Source of the DNA: Atrichornis clamosus
Taxonomy: Eukaryota > Chordata > Aves > Passeriformes > Menuridae
Length of the DNA: 64,000 bases
Direction of reading: 5' to 3'
Assembly: GCA_013400975.1 (NCBI GenBank)
Contig: WBMZ01011572.1
Span: 123,186-187,185, forward strand
Each line of letters opens with the position of its first letter. Positions within the stretch are counted from its first letter, which is position 1. The position numbers and the translations under genes are program-made. Below the pieces are notes generated by a model. That model did not search any database, was not told the origin of the DNA, and was given only the letters and a program-made list of their open reading frames with translations. This document shows positions 1 through 30,800 of the stretch, one piece after another.

Positions 1-128
1 GAAGTGTCCAAGGCTGGGTTAGATGGCACTCTGGGCGACCTGGCTGATGGAAGGTATCCACCCTGCCAGCAGGGAGTTTGGAACTAGATAACCTCTTACA
101 ACTCAAGCCACTCTATGATCCTATTATT
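1..128 (+). repeat. CR1 LINE 3' end fragment
   Basis: The text follows the avian CR1 3' consensus: GGCTGGGTTAGATGG, then a CTGCCAGCAGGGAGTTTGGA-like stretch, AACTAGATAACCTCTT, and the CTATGATCCTATTATT terminal repeats. It continues upstream of the window and lies in an intron of the TMPRSS7-like gene. Confidence 0.75.
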
Positions 129-256
129 ACTTTTTTTTTCCAAGTTAGATATGCTTCATATATTGCTTTAGTTTAACATAGGATTCTTGTTTCAATTTAG
201 GATTTAGGAGTTTTGGAGTGCTTGTGTCCAGTGTTGAAATTGTGATGTTTTCACAG

Positions 257-17051
<16,795 letters not shown>

Positions 17052-17071
17052 CTTGAAAACTGTTTTTGTGG

Positions 17072-17102
17072 AATAAAACATGTCCTGGATATTGTCAATA
17101 AA
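17072..17102 (+). terminator. Polyadenylation signals of the TMPRSS7-like gene
   Basis: Two AATAAA hexamers, at 17072-17077 and 17097-17102, lie 21 and 46 bases after the stop codon. The 3' UTR is therefore very short. Confidence 0.75.
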
Positions 17103-18788
17103 AGTCATATTTGGAAAAACTGTTCAGTTCTGGAATTTCTTTGCATGTCTCTTGCTGATTCTGCAATTCCCATATGGAGGTAATAAATACCCTTTTTTCA
17201 AACCTTGGTTGAAAGAGGGAAGAGGCTGTTCCTTGTGGTGGCTGTTCCATGCAGATGTCTGGAGACATGCGAGGAGGTGCAATAATAAACTTCATTTTCC
17301 AGACTCCAACTAAGTGCAGGTGGAATCATCTGTCCAGAAGCTGAAGACACTTCTGTATTGGCCATACACATCTCAGAAGAAGTGATGACTAAGACTTAAG
17401 CTCTCTGTTTACGTGGCCAGTTGTAACTGTGAAGTAGCAATCAACTGTTGGCACTCTCGCAAAGATGACTTTCCCTGCCTCCTCCACCAAGAACAGCTGA
17501 AGGGAGAAAGGGAGAGGAGACAGTGCAGAAAGTAAACTCAATCCTTTCAAATGCATAGGGCCCTAATTTTTGAAATTCTGCTGCTACAAATAGTGATTTT
17601 GTTGCATGCTTATTCCTTCTCCAGCTTTCATTTTAACTGTATGATTTGGAGCTACTAACTCTTCTTTTTTTCCTGCCTTAATTTCTTTATATTCAAGTTC
17701 ATCCACCTAAGAATTTGAATTCTCTAGCTTCAGGCAAACTTAACAAGATAAGTAAACATGGTGATATGTGTTATTGCAGTGATCTCGTCCTTGCCCAAAT
17801 AAATCTGATGTTTCTGAAAGATCCTGATAAAATTTTTATGCATAAGTGGTTTTGTTTCCTCTTGGCTTTTGCTGTGGTGTTTTTTTTTCTCATTTCCATG
17901 AAGGAAGGGGCAAAGTATCAGTCAGCAGGTTGTGTGTGTAGCAGAGAGAAGCTGCTGAAAATAAAAGGACTTGAACAAAGCCATCTGTCTGCAGGTGTAG
18001 TTTGAATTTCTGAGCTGTGAGGATTGCCTTCCAATTAATCCCTTTTGCAATCTCTATATGATCTGTGTTGGGATTTGTTTGTTCCGTTTTGTATTATTTT
18101 TCTGGGACTGAGATTTCTTTGTCCCGTTTTCCTTTTCTAGGTTTTGTTCTTTGTGCTCTTTTTATAAACGTGTAAAATATGTTACTTCCCCATCAACATC
18201 CTTGATTTTCTTATCTTACATGCAGAATATGCTGAACTTGCTGATTTGCTGACTTAAAACTGCTATTCCTTTCAAACAGGAAATGAGAACAAAAATTGTT
18301 TTGCAATTACATTTATTCTGTTGCACCAGCTTGAAGCTGGAAAATCCAGGTGATCTGTGGAATTGAGCCTTTCTTCTCTCATCATATTTCCATGGATTCC
18401 ACTCGTTATTTACTAGAAGTTGCCTCATTTATATTGCCCTGGGACATTTTCCTGTAAATTGCTTGTGTGTCCTTTGCATTGTGTCGTAAGTTATTTCCTT
18501 ACTCTTGTATTTCTGAAAGAAAAGACATATTTACAAATGATGGGATCCATATCCTACTTTAGCCAGTTAGGAAAACAAAGAGTTACAGTGATGGCAACTT
18601 CTCCTCCCCACCTTCTTTGGCTGCAGATCAGCTGGCTCCAGCTTCAAGCAGTTATGGCAAAGGTGAAATAAGAGAAGCCCGGTGTGTGTGGTGGGGAGAT
18701 TAGCGTGCTGTTCTGAGTTAGGTTTAAGAAATGAGGTTCCTGTAGGGGGTCGTTGTCGGGTTTGTCACAAGGCATTTGTCACGGCACC
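17103..18788. promoter_or_regulatory. Spacer between the two protease genes (probable promoter region of the second)
   Basis: Only about 1.7 kb separates the last polyadenylation signal of the first gene from the start codon of the second. The promoter and any 5' UTR exon of the second gene should lie here, unless a distant promoter is used. I see no TATA box or CpG-rich block that fixes a start. Confidence 0.4.
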
Positions 18789-18866
18789 ATGCTGCGGGCT
18801 CTCCCCTCCAGCCGGATTTCAGTGTACAGCATTCCAGCTCCAGACGCTGAGCGGGCTGCAGGCCAG
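18789..18866 (+). CDS. Matriptase-like gene exon 1: start codon and cytoplasmic tail
   Basis: The ATG at 18789 has a strong Kozak context (GGCACCATG) and stays open to a GTAAGA donor, giving 26 residues that join in phase 0 to the membrane exon. A different frame open over the same bases would leave phase 2 and does not fit exon 2. This start makes the whole 17-exon model divide exactly by three. Confidence 0.75.
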
Positions 18867-21800
18867 GTAAGAGCCACCAGCTCAGCTTTGTAGTGGGAAC
18901 ACAGTAGGAGATCTCTCTGTCCACTCCTGTGTGCATTGCCCCCTGTTCTTCATAAATTGCTCCTAATCGAAGTTATAATTTCCCCCCACACTTTGATAGC
19001 TTGAAATGCATACAGCAAGCAAACAGCCAAGAGAGATGTGGGTTTCATGTGTGTCATAGCTGATAACGTGCAAGGTGTTCTCTCAATTTTAACCTCTTTA
19101 AAACTACGGGAGTAAATATACCAAAATGTGATACAATAGCTTTTTTTTTTTTTGTCATATTAATTGATGCTTTCCATTGTGTTTCTCTAGGAAAGTCTGC
19201 ATTTTTGCTACTGCCCGTCCTACCAAGACGGCTTGTGCCAAAAGTGTCGTTTCTTCAAATGGATGAAGTTGTGTTTCTGGAGGAGATGGATTCTAGGAAT
19301 ATTACCTGCAGTTTCCCTAACAGTTACAGTAATTGTACTAGTCCTGCACTACTCATTCTGTAAGTGTTACACCCCAGCATGATCTGGATGGGATGGGTAT
19401 TTTGCACTGTGAAAAGCTCTGCACGAAGCAGCTGAGCACATAATGTGTGTAAACTACTGACTTTCCCTTCTTTGCTAAAGCAATAAAATGCACAATAATT
19501 CACAGTTAGTAGTTGCATAAGATTAATTCAAGTGTGCATTTTATCCCTAATTATTTCTTTGTCTCTGCTTGTGAATACCGTCATTATTATAACTGGCAAC
19601 TTTTCCAGGAACCTATAGGAATTAGCTGTCGATTTTCTCTTCACTATTTTTATAAACAGAATGAGTACCTAAATTATTTATGTACCTTCCCAAATGTCAA
19701 CACATAGCGATTAAAACCATGCCTCTTCAGGAGGATAGCACTGCAAAAAAATTGGGAGCTTAACACTTCAATCTTTCTGGTAGAAATACCTGCCTGAACT
19801 TGTGTCTCCTTCCTTTCCTTTCCTGCTGGGCATTACTCTGTCAGTGGGACTGACTCAGTGCTTTGGCTATTACTTCATGTTTCTGTTAAGAACTAATACC
19901 TTCAATGCCAAGGACAAACACATGCTTCTGCAAGCCTCTTGTTCTGTAACATTATCAGGTGTCCTAATCTTTTTTTTCCTCAGTTCCAGCTTTCTCCTTT
20001 ATTTATATTGGTGGAAGTGTAGAAATTCCTAATTTGACTTACACAAGTGACCTTAATGATCCAACATCACAGGAATTCCTCCTGCAAGCAGAAGTAATCC
20101 AAAATTATGTAAGTTCCCACATAAATAGAGCAATATTTTAGAAATATTTTTACAGAATGAGACTGGGAATGAGGAAAAGACTCTGGTTAGTTGTAAAGGT
20201 TTTTTTTCCTTTGAAATAGTAAATTTAGAGCTAGCAAAAGCCTGGTAGTTTTCAGATTTAGGAATGTAGCTAGACAGATGGGGCTGTGTGTCTTACAGTA
20301 AAGTCTACATTTTTTAGGTAATAAAGTTTCAAGGTTATGGACAAATTACTTGCCTTAAAGGATATAGGAGAGTGGGTTTTGGTTTGTTTTGTGGGTTTGG
20401 TTTGGTTTTTTGGGTTTTTTTTTGTTTTTACTTTATTCAAACTCTTTTCCTTTTATATTTTTATTTTTTAAAATTATATCCCCAATTCAATGCTTAATTT
20501 TTTGTTTCATTTTCCTTATCGCTCTCAACAATGCTGGCTTTCTTGCACTTCTTATGAGTTTCTATTTGTGAGATCAATACTGCTTCCTAGGTACATGTGA
20601 ACAGCAGTTTTAAAGACAAAGCTGTTCTCTGTTAGCCTGTATTTCCCAAGAGAACTAATCTAGTGTCTTCAAAGATGCTTTGTGCACAGCCAATACAAGT
20701 CAGTCATACTGGAAATTTAAAGTCTGAAACAAAACCATAAATGTATTTGTAAAGGCTTCTTTCTCATGACTAATTATCAAGAGCTATTTCAATGGTCTTG
20801 AAATGTGATATGACTTAAATGCAATTTTTTTTAGTGGAATTTAAAGCACATTTATGATTTTTATTTGATACGTTCTGTGAAAATTATGCATAGTGGTTGT
20901 AATGTGTATGGGGGGTGAGGAAGAGGAAATAAAGGAAAAGACTACTTTATAGTGTGGGAGATATTGGCACTAAAATATAATACTTTACATTTTCTTTTAC
21001 CACTAATTGTCAGTTGGCAGAAACATATGAATCTTCCTTCTTGGGAAAGTACTACTTGAAGTCTGTAGTGGCTGCTTTCAGGTAGGTACTGTTTCAAAAT
21101 CTGGTATAAATTTGAAATATTCAGCTGTGTCTGTCTTTTTTATTTTCATGCATTTTAAATTAGTTATCGGGAAGAACATGCAGAAATGCACTTAAGGATG
21201 TGACCTAAGATAATAGTGTGACTTCAGTCTTGCCCTGTAGAATTGCTGAGAGAAAGGAAGTCTGATTAATTGTTACCGGGTTTATGTGTTGTTTTGCAGT
21301 CTATTAATCTACTTTTAAGTTTTGAAATAACAATTCATACCTTGCAGAATCTAATTTTGGTTTTGTCCATACAAATGAAGTTTCTTTTCAACCTCTGAAA
21401 ACAAAACGTTAAATATATAATTTGGGGCAAGACACTCTATTTGGGCTTCTTGTGAGAAATGTAAATACACTGAACACCTGGTTACAGCTATCCTGGTGGT
21501 TTCTAAAAACTCTGAAGGGTCAGTACACAGGTGATTTCAAAAGGAGGACTATGATGGATTGTCCCTTTGAATCACTGAAGTAATAACTGATATGTGTACC
21601 CACAAAGATTGTTCATTTCAAGAAAAATTGCGTGAAATTCCATATCAAAGTATGGGCATGAAATTATGTTGTCATATGCTGCTAGCCCCTGTTAAGAACA
21701 AGTAAGTACCATGTGTCAGGAGCTGTTACATGACCTTAAAAGTGTATAATAATTCAGTAGGGATGGAAACATCCAATTTCATAAAAGGTATTGTAAGGAT

Positions 21801-24800
21801 ATTGAGGTGTGGTTTGCAGTCTCAGTGTATAGCTGGTTAAGCCACATATTTTCAAAGTATTTCAACTGTATAGCAAAAATAATTGTTAAACAAGAGAGCT
21901 TTCTGCCACCATGTTCAGCTGCAGCAGTTGGCACAGCAATTCAAGTGGCTATGAAACTGTGCCAGCCAAAAATGCAGACCAGTGGAAACCATGTTCAAAA
22001 GAGTTATTAGACTGTATTTAAGATGCTTTTTTTTTTTTCCTTTCACAGTGAAGGAGAATCTGGACTTCGAGCTTACTACTGGAATACATTCTGGGCACCA
22101 CAAGATATGGTTGCTTCTCTTAAAAAATTAACCCCAGTGGAACAGAAAGAAATCTGTAGTAAACAAGCAACTCACTTGTTCAATTCTGGGGAGGAAGATT
22201 TTGATCTTGTTACAATGGAGCTTTTTGGTAACAATGTACCTGTCATTTAATACCTATTCTGTCTATTTTCTTTTCTCCAGTTTGTGTCTTTGGCTTATGT
22301 AGCTGATAGTTATTAAATTTCAGTTTCAGATTCCACAGAATATGATGTGATGCTAAAATCAGGTAATTATGCTTCAATCCCAGCTAATACCACTTTTGGC
22401 ACTGCGGGGAGGGAGGAATCCTGTACCAGAAAAATGGCAGCTTCCCAGTTGCTCTTAAATCTGTAGGCCCTACCAACTAAACCAGACTAGGGAATTTCCC
22501 TGGCTCGTGTTCCAAATGAGAGCTGGATGAAAATACCCTACAGCTTTTATTCTGATGTTCTGACTAGAATGGTTGAAATTTTATAGTTCCCATGAATTGC
22601 AGTGAGCTGTGGCTCCTATTTTTGGCATGTTGAAGAAAAACCAAAACAACTCTACAAAATTATACATAATTTACTTTTCTTGTAATTAGATAATTTTGGT
22701 TATACACAGTGGTCAGTCAGATACTGTAGAGCTTTAATTCACTTTGCCTGATTTCTCCACATCAAGCACACCTCTGGTTTGTTGTTATGTAGTTAGTGTG
22801 CTCATTGCACAAAGAGGTGAAGAGAAAATGGCAAAGGAAGCAATAGGTGTGAAGCAGATTGTAGCAATTGCAGGTGAATCACCACCTGCTCATGGAGAGT
22901 GTGATGAGCTGGTGGTGGGGTGGGTTCTTCCTTGGCCAGAGCAGGAGAAGGTGATGCAGTCTGGTAGGGAAAAGGGAACAGAGTTGTAAAGGTAAGGACA
23001 AAAAGGGATTAGAGTAGTCAAGAAATACGTGTAGGTGATTGTTTCTATCTTGTCTGAAATTTTACCCAAGAACTTATTTTTGAACTTAGCAGTGTTTCAG
23101 CCACTGATCTAGCTTCTTTTGTGTAGCAGTATCCTTTGACCTGTATGCCAAGCCAGGTAACAACAGGACTCTAACTTTGATGAAGCCCAAAAAGTCTTTT
23201 TATCAATGGAGGCTGCGAGTTCCTTCTAACTATGTGGTGAGACTGGTGGTTATCACTTTGCGTGGTGTCACTCCAGGGAGCTGTGCATCACACCACCTAT
23301 CCGCATATGATTTCCTTCTTCCACTGCAGAACAAGATCATTACCAGGTATGATAGACAAAGGTGTTTTATTGACTTGTACAGAAACTCTCTGAAACTGTA
23401 CCAAATTGATAAAATGTAAGACTTGAAATGTAACTTAATTAGAAGTCTTGCATAAGGCAATAAAAAGATTTTCTAAAAAAGTTAGAAGGCACTAATAAGG
23501 GTTTTCGAGTCCAACTCCCTGCTCCTCATAGGACTACCCAAAATGAAACCATCTTAAGAGCATTGTCCAGATGCTCGTTGAACTCTGACAGGCTTCCTGT
23601 CATTACCACTTCCCTGGGGAACCCGTTATAAATTTCTGTGGGGTTTATTCTACATTATGACTCATTTTTAATGGTTTTAATTTCATACAGTTATTGCCAC
23701 AACTCAAGATACAGACTTTTATTTTTTTTAAAGTATTGTATTCTCTTACTTTTAGAAAATATATGTTTTATAGCAGTCCAGTCAAGGCTAATCCCTGTTT
23801 ATGATAGGGGGGTTGTGTTTATGGAAGGCTGCATCCTCAGAGTCACTGTGTAGTTCATTTGAATAAGTGAGTTCAGATGATATTTAAACTTGGGTGTCTA
23901 CACTGCTCACTCTTTTCAGAACAAAACTTAATTTATGAACACAATGAATCTGTCTTCCTCAACAACATAAATACACAAGTTGTAGAATCTGAGGATGGAT
24001 AGTCTCAAGAGGGGAATTTTGTTTAATTTTTTCTTCTAGGAACTTTCAGGAAGAAGTTAGCTGAGCATGAAGATTCAGTTAGGAATCTGAAATGCACTTA
24101 TTTAGTAGTGCTTTAACTTATTTGAATAAGTGGTCCCCTTCAGCTCAATTAATAGATTTATTTCTCTCTACAACAAAACTTGCCATTGTTTGCATGGAAT
24201 TAACATGTGGGTTTTGTAAGGAGTTACGCTCAGATTGTAGCTTAACAAGCAGAATCCTGGTCCTGATGCTGGGCTGCATCTCTTCTGCAACTTATTATGG
24301 AACACTGATGCACTAATCTCTAAATTCAAGAATGTGCATTGATGTCTATCAAAGAACTGAAACAGAATTTGGTGACTGAGATTGTTAAAAGCCTGATGGT
24401 ACCTCAAAAGAGCTGACTTTTTTGGTTGCTTTTATTTAACCCTAGAAAATGTGTTTTGCGTAGTAGTTTTCTACTTGAGTCTCAAGTAGCCTAGTGACAT
24501 ACCTAGGACATATACGGAAGAACCAATCATAATATGTCAAATATCTGACAGCCAGTATCTATTGTAGCCACTATTCCCTGATCTAGGTCTAGGGGCACAC
24601 ACGGTGAATAAAATGATTCTCAGCAGTTTCTGTAAGCTGCAGTAACACCTCTGTTCAGTGACAAATCCCAAAGAGTGGGCAAGCTGAGACGGGGGGGTGC
24701 ACTGTAAGAGTAAGCATCTCGTGTGGACAGCTCTTCTCATCGCTTGCCTGGTGTTCTGATACTGACAGAAGATGCAGCTAGAAGATAAGCCAGGCTGCCT

Positions 24801-27800
24801 ACTGGGTTGATCAAGATGCTGAAAGATTTCCACAGGGCAGTGTGGAGAGGACTCAAAATGTTATTTTTTAAAGGTTTTGTCGGCTATTATGATAAAAAGC
24901 ATTTGATAATGTCTGCAAGAGAGGAAAATCAGGTTCATTTTCTAGTGTCTCACTTTAGATTTGTTCAAGAAATAACCTGCTAAAGCAGGAGACAACTACT
25001 TTAAATTGAAAGTTCAAAAATTTGATTTTAATGCTGCCAATCTGGATCTCAGTGACATCAAAGAACTTGATGCAAGGCTGGGATGGAAATACTCTGTTAC
25101 TCTGAGCTCTAATCTTAATTGCTTTCATTTGCTGTGCATAGAAAAAGAGAAACTTGTTAGAAATTTTTAACAAAGATTCACAGATATCACAGAATATTCT
25201 GAGTTGGAAGTGACCCACAAGGATCATTGGGTTACAGAGAAATGAAAAAAAATACAAAATATTCTGTGGATTTCAAAATGGAATAAATATAAGATTAAGT
25301 ATTACAGATGCAAAAAATAGCATCTCAAATTACAAGTGAAAGTAAGCTTTAAAGCTTCAGGTTATAAATTAGCTCATTATTTAAGTAAAACAACAATAGG
25401 AAGTAATAGTTGCCATGCATGGGACTTCACATTTGGTGTGATAGCTTTTGTGACGTGAAACCAAGCTGAATGTGAATAGATTGGAAATATTTTGGGTTTA
25501 TCTGTTGCACAGATGCTGCTCAATTCTGCTGCCCTGGCACTTTTTGCATTTTCAGTCACTTTTTGCCTTTTTGCCTCTACTCAGTGCCACTATCACTAGT
25601 GCAGTACCATAGTCTGGCATTGCCTTTTTGATGCTTCTATAGGTCTAAAAACTCCAGAGCACTTGTTAAACAAGAAAATGGTGATGTTCACTCAGTTGCT
25701 AAGCCTCAATGCTGGGAAACCCTAGCATGTTTTGTATTGTCAGCTGGGTGGAAGAATAACAGGGAAGTGGTAGCCAAGGGAATGCTTCTGAAACACAGAT
25801 GACCAGATCAGTGTTATTTCTGCCCAGTTTCTCAACACAGGTGATAGGAATGTGAGAAATGTTCTGGGGGGTTTTTTTAATACATTTTTTTGTTAATCTT
25901 CCAGATGGTGTGGGCCTGGGGCCTGGACTCCTTCTGTTGTACGTTTAACTTCGTCAAGTAATGTCATGTTGCTCACCTTCTCACTGGACAGAAGAGAAGA
26001 AAGCAGCACATTAAAAGCTCACTTTCAAGCCATTCCAAAAATCAGTAAGTAGTTAATAGAAACAAGCATGTGATGGAAACACACTTATTCCTGGTTTTGC
26101 CTCTACAAAAGTTTATACTGCCTTGAACATATCTGGGGGAGGGAATGTTGATGTATAAATCAGGGAATTATCGTTCTGATCCACTTTAAAAAAGTCTGAG
26201 AGCTGAACAAAGAACAGAGAATACCCTTTGGTCTGGGAGAGCTTTTTTGTCTTCCTGGTAACTACTCAAGCCTTACTTGCCAGACATTACCCTTACTACA
26301 TGGGTAACACTTCTCTGCAGGCACTATGAGTTTGGCAAAACTAGATAGCCCCAGTGACAGAACAGCACTTTTGTCACTTTTGCCTATGTCACAGGTTGTA
26401 GAATGTGTGTTTAAAGAAACTGAAAACAAGAGCAAACACTTATGTCTTTGTTCCTTTTCTGAAAGTTCAGTGCAGTTAACTGTATAAGAAAAGTGTGTTC
26501 CAGACCTAGGAAATATGTTCCAAACCTATAGGGTTCTATGGATTTTTCATGAGTTCTGTGTGGTGTGGTGAAGTGTTTTGGGTAATGATAAACTGTAGTA
26601 TTTCAGAGGACATAAAGGGACTTCACAAGGCCAAGTTTAGCCGCAGTTATTTGATAAGGTGTAAGTGAAAGAATTTTGACAAGGAATCAAGTGACAATTT
26701 TTTAACTTGTGGAACAAGTCACAGAGGATAAACTCCTCCAAAGTTTACACATTTCAGCTTATGTCTCTGTAGATGCTGCTTATGCAAATATCTATTTCAC
26801 ACACATTACTAATTAAAATGGCTTCACTGTTCTGAAGATGGGCAATCTAGATAATGTTTACCCCAGGTTTTACCACAAACTTTTGTTATTTTCCAAACGG
26901 TCATATTTTCTGTTATATTCATGTTTGCATTCACAATGTTACCTAAAGGGAACAAAAAGCACTAAGGACTGGATATCTAGGAGAGTCTTTGATAGAAAAA
27001 GAAACCTCAAAGATATTGTTCAAATGGGGCATGAATATTCAGACTGAGAACGGGCACACAAACTTCCTGGTTAACATGACATTAATCAGTGGTTTCAGTT
27101 CATTGGGCAGATTTCTTTTTAATTTCGTAAATGCCTATGGAAAGGTCAGAAGTAAATTGGAAGTTGGAGGTTTGTTGCAGCCACATAATTACTTCTTCCA
27201 CTTACCGTGACAGAACTTTTATTTATTTAATTCAGTCAGAGGTGTTTTGTACTCTAATCACCCCTTGCTATAATTTGATCCAAAAATAAGAGAAATTCAG
27301 TGTGATGGGGAGGTGGCAGTTAAGTGATTTTCTGTTAAAACACAAAAAATGTGAGTTTAATACTGTCACAACTTGTTCTTCTAACTCTGTACATAGAGAA
27401 GGGTCCTAGCAAGTGAAGTAGACTCCGCACTTTAGTTCAGCTGAGATAACTGTGTTCCTTGCTGATATATTTCTCTCCCAGTGTGTGGTGGTCATTACAT
27501 TTCCTGGAATGGGACACTGAGTTCCCCTTATTACCCAAGTTACTACCCACCAAACATTGACTGCAGCTGGGTCATAAAGGTAAGTGCTGGGAACTCCTCA
27601 AAGGAGCTAATTTGCATAATAGAAATGCAGTGCTTTCAATCTGGTAATAAGTAAAACAAGATTTGCCATCTTGGAAGCACAGGCCTTTTTCACTTTGTAT
27701 GAATGTGTGTGTCAGGATATTTATCCTTTGATTTTTAGGCACCGTTGCCTGGCTATAAGCTCTCATTGAAAATCCTTGTAATACAGATTCAAGAGAAGTC

Positions 27801-30800
27801 TCCAGGGTCCAGTAAATGTGATAAAGACTGGTTAGAAATTGATGGAGTTAGGTGAGTAACTACATTTTTTTCTGGTATACTAATTTGCATGTTGAAGTTC
27901 TGCACATTTAGGCACCCTGTTTTTTCTGCAGTGTTAGGCATTTACTTACTCTTTTGTTCTCCTTAAGAGCAATAAGGTAGAAAACTACAGGATTTTATGC
28001 AGCTCCAGCTGAACTGTGAACTCCTGGCAGTGGTCCTAATGTGGGTGAAGAGCTTGCATAATCAGAAGTTTCATTTTCTTTACCACTTGCTCTTCAGTAA
28101 TCATTTAGTAATCATCAGTGTAATCATTACACTAACACTAAAAATAGCATTACTCTGAGTAATTTGTTTCTCGGAAGGAGCATATTGAAATAAGCAACAG
28201 CTGGTGGATTTGGCTGTATGATTTAATCCTTTACTGGATTTGTAGCACTTGGGTTTGCAAACCTAAATGGAAAATCTGAAATCAAGCATGCTTGAAGCAG
28301 TTTGTATTTATAAGGTAGGTCCTGATATTGATCATCTTGCTGTATTTGGTTTCAAAGTCTTTTAGTCCAGGAAAAGCTGGAGTTGTGGAGTGGAAAGCAT
28401 TTCTAAATAGGCTTTCTAATACTTCTATTGGGCTGTGTTAAACACCAAAATATAGCTGATCTTTACTGCATTGTCTTAAAGTTTTTGATGTCACTCCCTT
28501 TCTGTAAAAGGAGACACAGCCGGATGGTAGTTGTCAGTTTGCCTAGAAATTAATATTTCTTACTTTTGCCTTGCTAGATACTGCAAAGACCTTGCAGAAA
28601 ACAACAGAAACAGAGAATATGGATATTCTGTTACAATCAACTTCCATTCTGATGAGCTGGTCACCCACAGAGGGTTTTATATTGAGTACAAAGCCTTCAG
28701 TCACACAGACCGTAAGTTAGTAACCACACATACTTTAGTTTTTAACGAGAAACCTTTGAAACCATGCTTGACAAACCAACCACGTACAAATCAACCCGTC
28801 TTTTTTTCTTAACCTAGTTGTAATAGACAAACTTTTTAAATGTTATGTCTTTAATTTAACAAATAGATGTACAAATTTAGATAGATGTAGATATATATAT
28901 ATCTAAATATAAGATGCTTTTAGAAGTGAGTACTTATTTTCTAATTTTTATAAACACTTCTGCAAAATGGGGGTAAAGGCAAAATTTCTCAGTTTCTGTA
29001 GATCTAATTATATGGCACTTTGCTAACACTCTTTGTTTTACTGGCAGTCAAAGAGGACCCCTTGCTAACAGATGTTGCAGAAATATATCTGGGTTTCTCT
29101 AGGCCTTTCCTAACTCCGCAGTCTATATACTTCTGGATCAGTGTTAGATTTTGGGGGACTTTCAGATGGTGGAACAGGAATTTTCAGGAGTTGCATATAT
29201 TTACTTGTGATATTTCTTACAAAAGATAAAGTTTTTATTTTTTTAAATGCTTTTTATTTTCTTTACCCAATTAATGTCTAGGTAGCTAAAGTTCTCTGTG
29301 ATTTCAAGAGATCAGTTCATTTTGTGAAACCTCATTCAGATCCTCAGCTTGCTTGTCTGAATATAGTTCTGTTCATTGTTGACATAGAAACATTTATGTA
29401 TTAAGGTTTCTAGCAAAGATTTTTGTTTCATGCCTTTCATTATAAATAAGTGGCAGGTTTTGTGGTCGGTCGTTCTATAAGACTCGCATATTTTCAGGGA
29501 TTTCTTTTTCCACCAATGTGTCTTTTTCTACTAGAAAAAGTTACCAACTAAGCTGTGTCTGATGGTTACTCTGGTTACTGCCTCAAAAAATGGTTTAAAG
29601 AAGAGTCTAAGCCTAAGAACACCTTTTTTAACAGAGAAAATCCCCAGTCTTTTTTGTGTGTATCTGTGTGCTCTGCTTCTAGCACTGAGCCAGCAAGCAG
29701 ATGGCTCAAAGTTATTTAATCAATTCTTAGTCACAATCATAAGGATCTGTATTAAGACTCATCAGGAGGAGTGGAATTGCTGTACTGTGTCAGTACTAAG
29801 TTGATACAGGAGTTTGTGGAAGGCTGTCTGAGAGACCAGCATGTATGGATAGCACTGGCCTACATCAGCCTTGCCTGTAGCAGTATTAAGAGAAGAAGAA
29901 GAAGAAAAAAATTTTCTCCCACATCTTTAGTACCTGCAGTCATCCACCTCAGATTAGTTTCTTCCCATTTTTGGGTGCCTCCCAAAGCACAGTCATTAAA
30001 AATCACAGGCACTGCTCTGAGCCGACCTGGAAAGCAAATGCCAGTCATCAACTGAAAAACTTCATGGAGTGGTGAGGAGAAAATGGAGACACTCCCACTC
30101 TGAGCTCATGCTGGCTATGTAGTGTGTGCTTTCCTCCCACTGACATCACATGCAAGGCAGTGAAGAGGACTAAATTCCAACAGATGGGAACTGATTAAAC
30201 AACTGTGGGACAAATGGGTTTGGTCCTTCAATCTGTTGTAGGTCTTAATTTGTCTATGATGCTAGGTGGAAAAAGTTTCATTTGACTTGGGTGGAAAGAG
30301 GAATGGTTTTGACTACTTATTCTTTCACAGATTTTTTTTTTTCCTCTCACATCTGAAAGAGTGGAAGAGAACAAGCATGTTTGATGTATTGCAAAGAAAC
30401 ACCTTACCAACTATACTAGTTGTTAGTTTACGTGAATATGAAAGGAATTCTTGGTGAAAGGCTGTTTCATAATGAGATTACCAGATTTGGGAACGGTTTG
30501 ATAAAGCACTTATTCGCATCAGACATTGAGTGCAGCAACACAGAGATTCATTTCTACAACATTTTAATATCAGAAAATATGTATTTGTAATACCAAAGAG
30601 AATGCCTAGTTTTGATTTTATTTTCCTTCTCATTAGATGCTCCTGTGTAAAACAGAGTCCCTTAATAAATTAAAGGAGTTTTTGCTCTCAGTCATTATGT
30701 ATCTGTGCTGAAAGTCTTTCAACACTGAGTGAGGCAATTAATGTGAATTTAAGTTAAGTCCATTTAGGTGAATATTGACTCATTTAATTCAGACTTCTTG

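Noticed and set aside
18682..18870. 62-codon frame starting ATG at 18682 as the start of the matriptase-like gene
   Set aside because: It reaches the same donor in phase 2, incompatible with the phase-0 membrane exon; the ATG at 18789 fits both Kozak context and phase.
28885..28912. AT-rich palindrome-like repeat in an intron; similar runs at 48985-49040 and 51900-51925
   Set aside because: Short TA dinucleotide runs of the kind expected in AT-rich introns.
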